Notes under the pieces: generated by a model
The model's database searches: none
What the model was told of the DNA's origin: nothing
What the model saw: only the letters and a program-made list of their open reading frames with translations
Assembly: GCA_003491925.1 (NCBI GenBank)
Contig: DNAU01000210.1
Span: 1-21,892 of the forward strand
Reading direction: 5' to 3'
DNA length: 21,892 nt
Source: Chloroflexota bacterium
GTDB lineage: Bacteria; Chloroflexota; Dormibacteria; Aeolococcales; Aeolococcaceae
Part shown: positions 20,938 through 21,892 of the stretch, piece by piece
How positions within the stretch are numbered: the first letter of the stretch is position 1
Layout of the letters: each line of letters begins with the position of its first letter
Position numbers and translations under genes: made by a program

Positions 20938-21567
20938 CATCGGGGAGTGCTCTTCCTGGATGAGGTGTGCGAGTTCCCCCGCTCGCACCTCGAGGCGCTG
21001 CGCCAGCCCCTGGAGGAGCGGCGCGTCGCGGTGGCCCGGGTGCGCGCCACCGTCGTGTTTCCCGCGGAGTTCGTCCTGATCGCGGCCGCCAACCCCTGTC
21101 CGTGCGGCCACCTCGGCGAGCGATCGGGATCGGCCTGCCGGTGCCCCGAGGATGCGATCACCCGATACCAGTCACGGCTCTCCGGACCTATGCGCGACCG
21201 CATCGACATGGTGGTCGAGGTGCCCCGCCTGGGCGGCGAGGCACTGCTGTCCGGCTCGTCCGAGGAGCCGACGGCTCTGGTCCGCGGACGGGTGGCGGCC
21301 GCTCAGGCGCGCCAGTCCGAGCGTGGCGCCGCCATCGGCGTGACTGCGAATGCGCTCCTGAGAGGCGACCAGCTGCTCGATGTCTGCCAGCTCGACCCCG
21401 GTGCCCGTGACGCGCTCACCGCCGCGGGGGAGAGGTGGCATCTCTCGGCCCGCGCCTGCCACCGGGTGCTCCGGGTGGGGAGGACGATCGCCGACCTCGC
21501 GGGTGAGGAGCGGGTCGGTCGGGGGGCGGTCATCGAAGCCTTCCAACTGCGCGGCCAGGCGCCGTGA
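20938..21567 (+). pseudogene. comM: comM/yifB, piece 3: Walker B to C-terminus
   Basis: This is the C-terminal part of ComM: Walker B as GVLFLDEVCEFPRSHLEALR, QPLEERRVAVARVRATVVFP, sensor-1 region LIAAANPCPCGHLG with the zinc-type cysteines (NPCPCGH and SACRCPEDA), ITRYQSRLSGPMRDRIDMVV with the arginine-finger-type RDRID, and the helical C-terminal lid LSARACHRVLRVGRTIADLA. An internal GTG at 20947 could start translation but would give a protein without Walker A. The stop overlaps the dprA GTG. All family motifs in this piece are intact, so inactivation appears to be by insertion, not decay. Confidence 0.95.
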
Positions 21568-21892
21568 GCCGGCGTTGTCTGGTGCCCGGTGGCGCCGGCT
21601 GGCCCGCACCGGTGGACGACCTCGCCGCGCTGCACCCCTCGCTGCGCGTGGTCTCGCTGTGGGTGGAGGGGGAGCAGTCAGAGCTGCCCGAGTTGCCGGG
21701 GGTGGCCGTGGTGGGTGCTCGCAGGGCGAGCGTCGCTGGGCTCGAGGTGGCCCGGCGGATCGCCGGCGATCTGGCGCGTCGAGGGGTGACGGTGGTGAGC
21801 GGCTTCGCCGAGGGGATCGACGCCGCCGCCCACCGCGGCTGCCTGGCAGCCGGGGGGCGAACCGTGGCCGTGCTCGGCTCCGGCCTGGCGGT
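21564..21892 (+). CDS. dprA: DNA-processing protein DprA, 5' part
   Basis: DprA binds incoming single-stranded DNA during transformation and loads RecA. The first 109 residues are visible and the gene leaves the window. The GTG at 21564 overlaps the comM stop (GTGA). The Rossmann-like core begins as GVAVVGARRASVAGLEVARR and continues VTVVSGFAEGIDAAAHRGCL, AAGGRTVAVLGSGL, matching the family signature (usually SGLA.GID.AAH). The N-terminal region ahead of it is shorter than in many DprAs, which often carry a SAM-like domain. It should depend on comM's promoter or on readthrough from insertion 2. Confidence 0.93.
   Translation, partial: MSRRCLVPGGAGWPAPVDDLAALHPSLRVVSLWVEGEQSELPELPGVAVVGARRASVAGLEVARRIAGDLARRGVTVVSGFAEGIDAAAHRGCLAAGGRTVAVLGSGLA

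Larger units (their letters stand above)
16527..20940. mobile_element. Insertion 2: 4.4-kb recombinase-less insertion splitting the comM ATPase
   Basis: ComM homology stops after GEVSLAH (16526) and resumes as RGVLFLDE at 20941 (the codon before, CAT, is also His). The joined frame GEVSLAH-RGVLFLDE matches the family exactly. Inside are five genes on the plus strand and no integrase, transposase or relaxase. A 29-base sequence next to the right junction (20909-20937) recurs at 17706-17734, suggesting two consecutive units (16527-17740 and 17741-20940). The left end of each has a palindrome starting 30 bases in: ACCGTTCAAACGGT (16557-16570) and GTCGCGCGCGAC (17771-17782). No target duplication beyond a shared CA is seen. 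It may be mobilised in trans, or be a decayed element. Confidence 0.75.

Noticed and set aside
6941..21567. Assembly chimera as the cause of the split comM
   Set aside because: Both junctions are codon-exact, the outer gene order is normal (comM-dprA overlap retained), insertion 1 has matching 10-base ends and its own integrase; a chimera would not be expected to restore the gene exactly. Read mapping could still test it.

Overview
The window comes from a very GC-rich bacterial chromosome. The housekeeping order ffh - rpsP - khpA - rimM - trmD - rplS - yraN - comM - dprA, S16 and L19 proteins with acidic tails, a luciferase-family (probably F420-dependent) oxidoreductase and several starts lying within about 10 bases of a -10-like box fit a high-GC Actinomycetota/Chloroflexota/Dormibacterota-type organism. 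The sequence alone does not fix the phylum.

Layout. Positions 1-3988 are a tight translation and SRP operon (ffh truncated by the window edge; no rnhB between rplS and yraN). Positions 3988-5449 hold two tandem paralogous exported proteins. Positions 5450-5884 have no convincing gene but contain a short inverted comM-like relic. A luciferase-like oxidoreductase follows (5885-6709).

From 6941 to 21567 lies one comM (YifB) gene cut into three pieces by two separate insertions. Joining 6941-7156, 15861-16526 and 20941-21567 restores one 502-codon frame with no lost or repeated codons, the normal ComM size. dprA overlaps its stop and runs off the window.

Insertion 1 (about 7159-15852, 8.7 kb) is flanked by a 10-base shared sequence. 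It carries a large serine recombinase, two related HTH proteins (the larger with a replication-type C-terminus), an iteron-like inverted-repeat region, a winged-helix protein, an HK97-type major capsid protein, a possible decoration/fibre protein, two small Cys-motif proteins and, in opposite orientation, a pair of HEPN-like proteins. No terminase, portal, protease or tail genes are present, so it looks like a capsid-bearing satellite-like or autonomously replicating integrative element with putative defence cargo.

Insertion 2 (about 16527-20940, 4.4 kb) splits comM between Walker A and Walker B. It has no recombinase. A 29-base sequence (25/29 identical) occurs at its right end and again internally at 17706-17734, suggesting two cassette-like units: one with an exported lipoprotein, the other with three small membrane proteins (two sharing a Trp-rich C-terminal module) and an uncharacterised soluble protein.

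Both insertions inactivate a DNA-uptake helicase gene while leaving it restorable by precise excision. That pattern and the two poorly understood cargo sets are the main points of interest.
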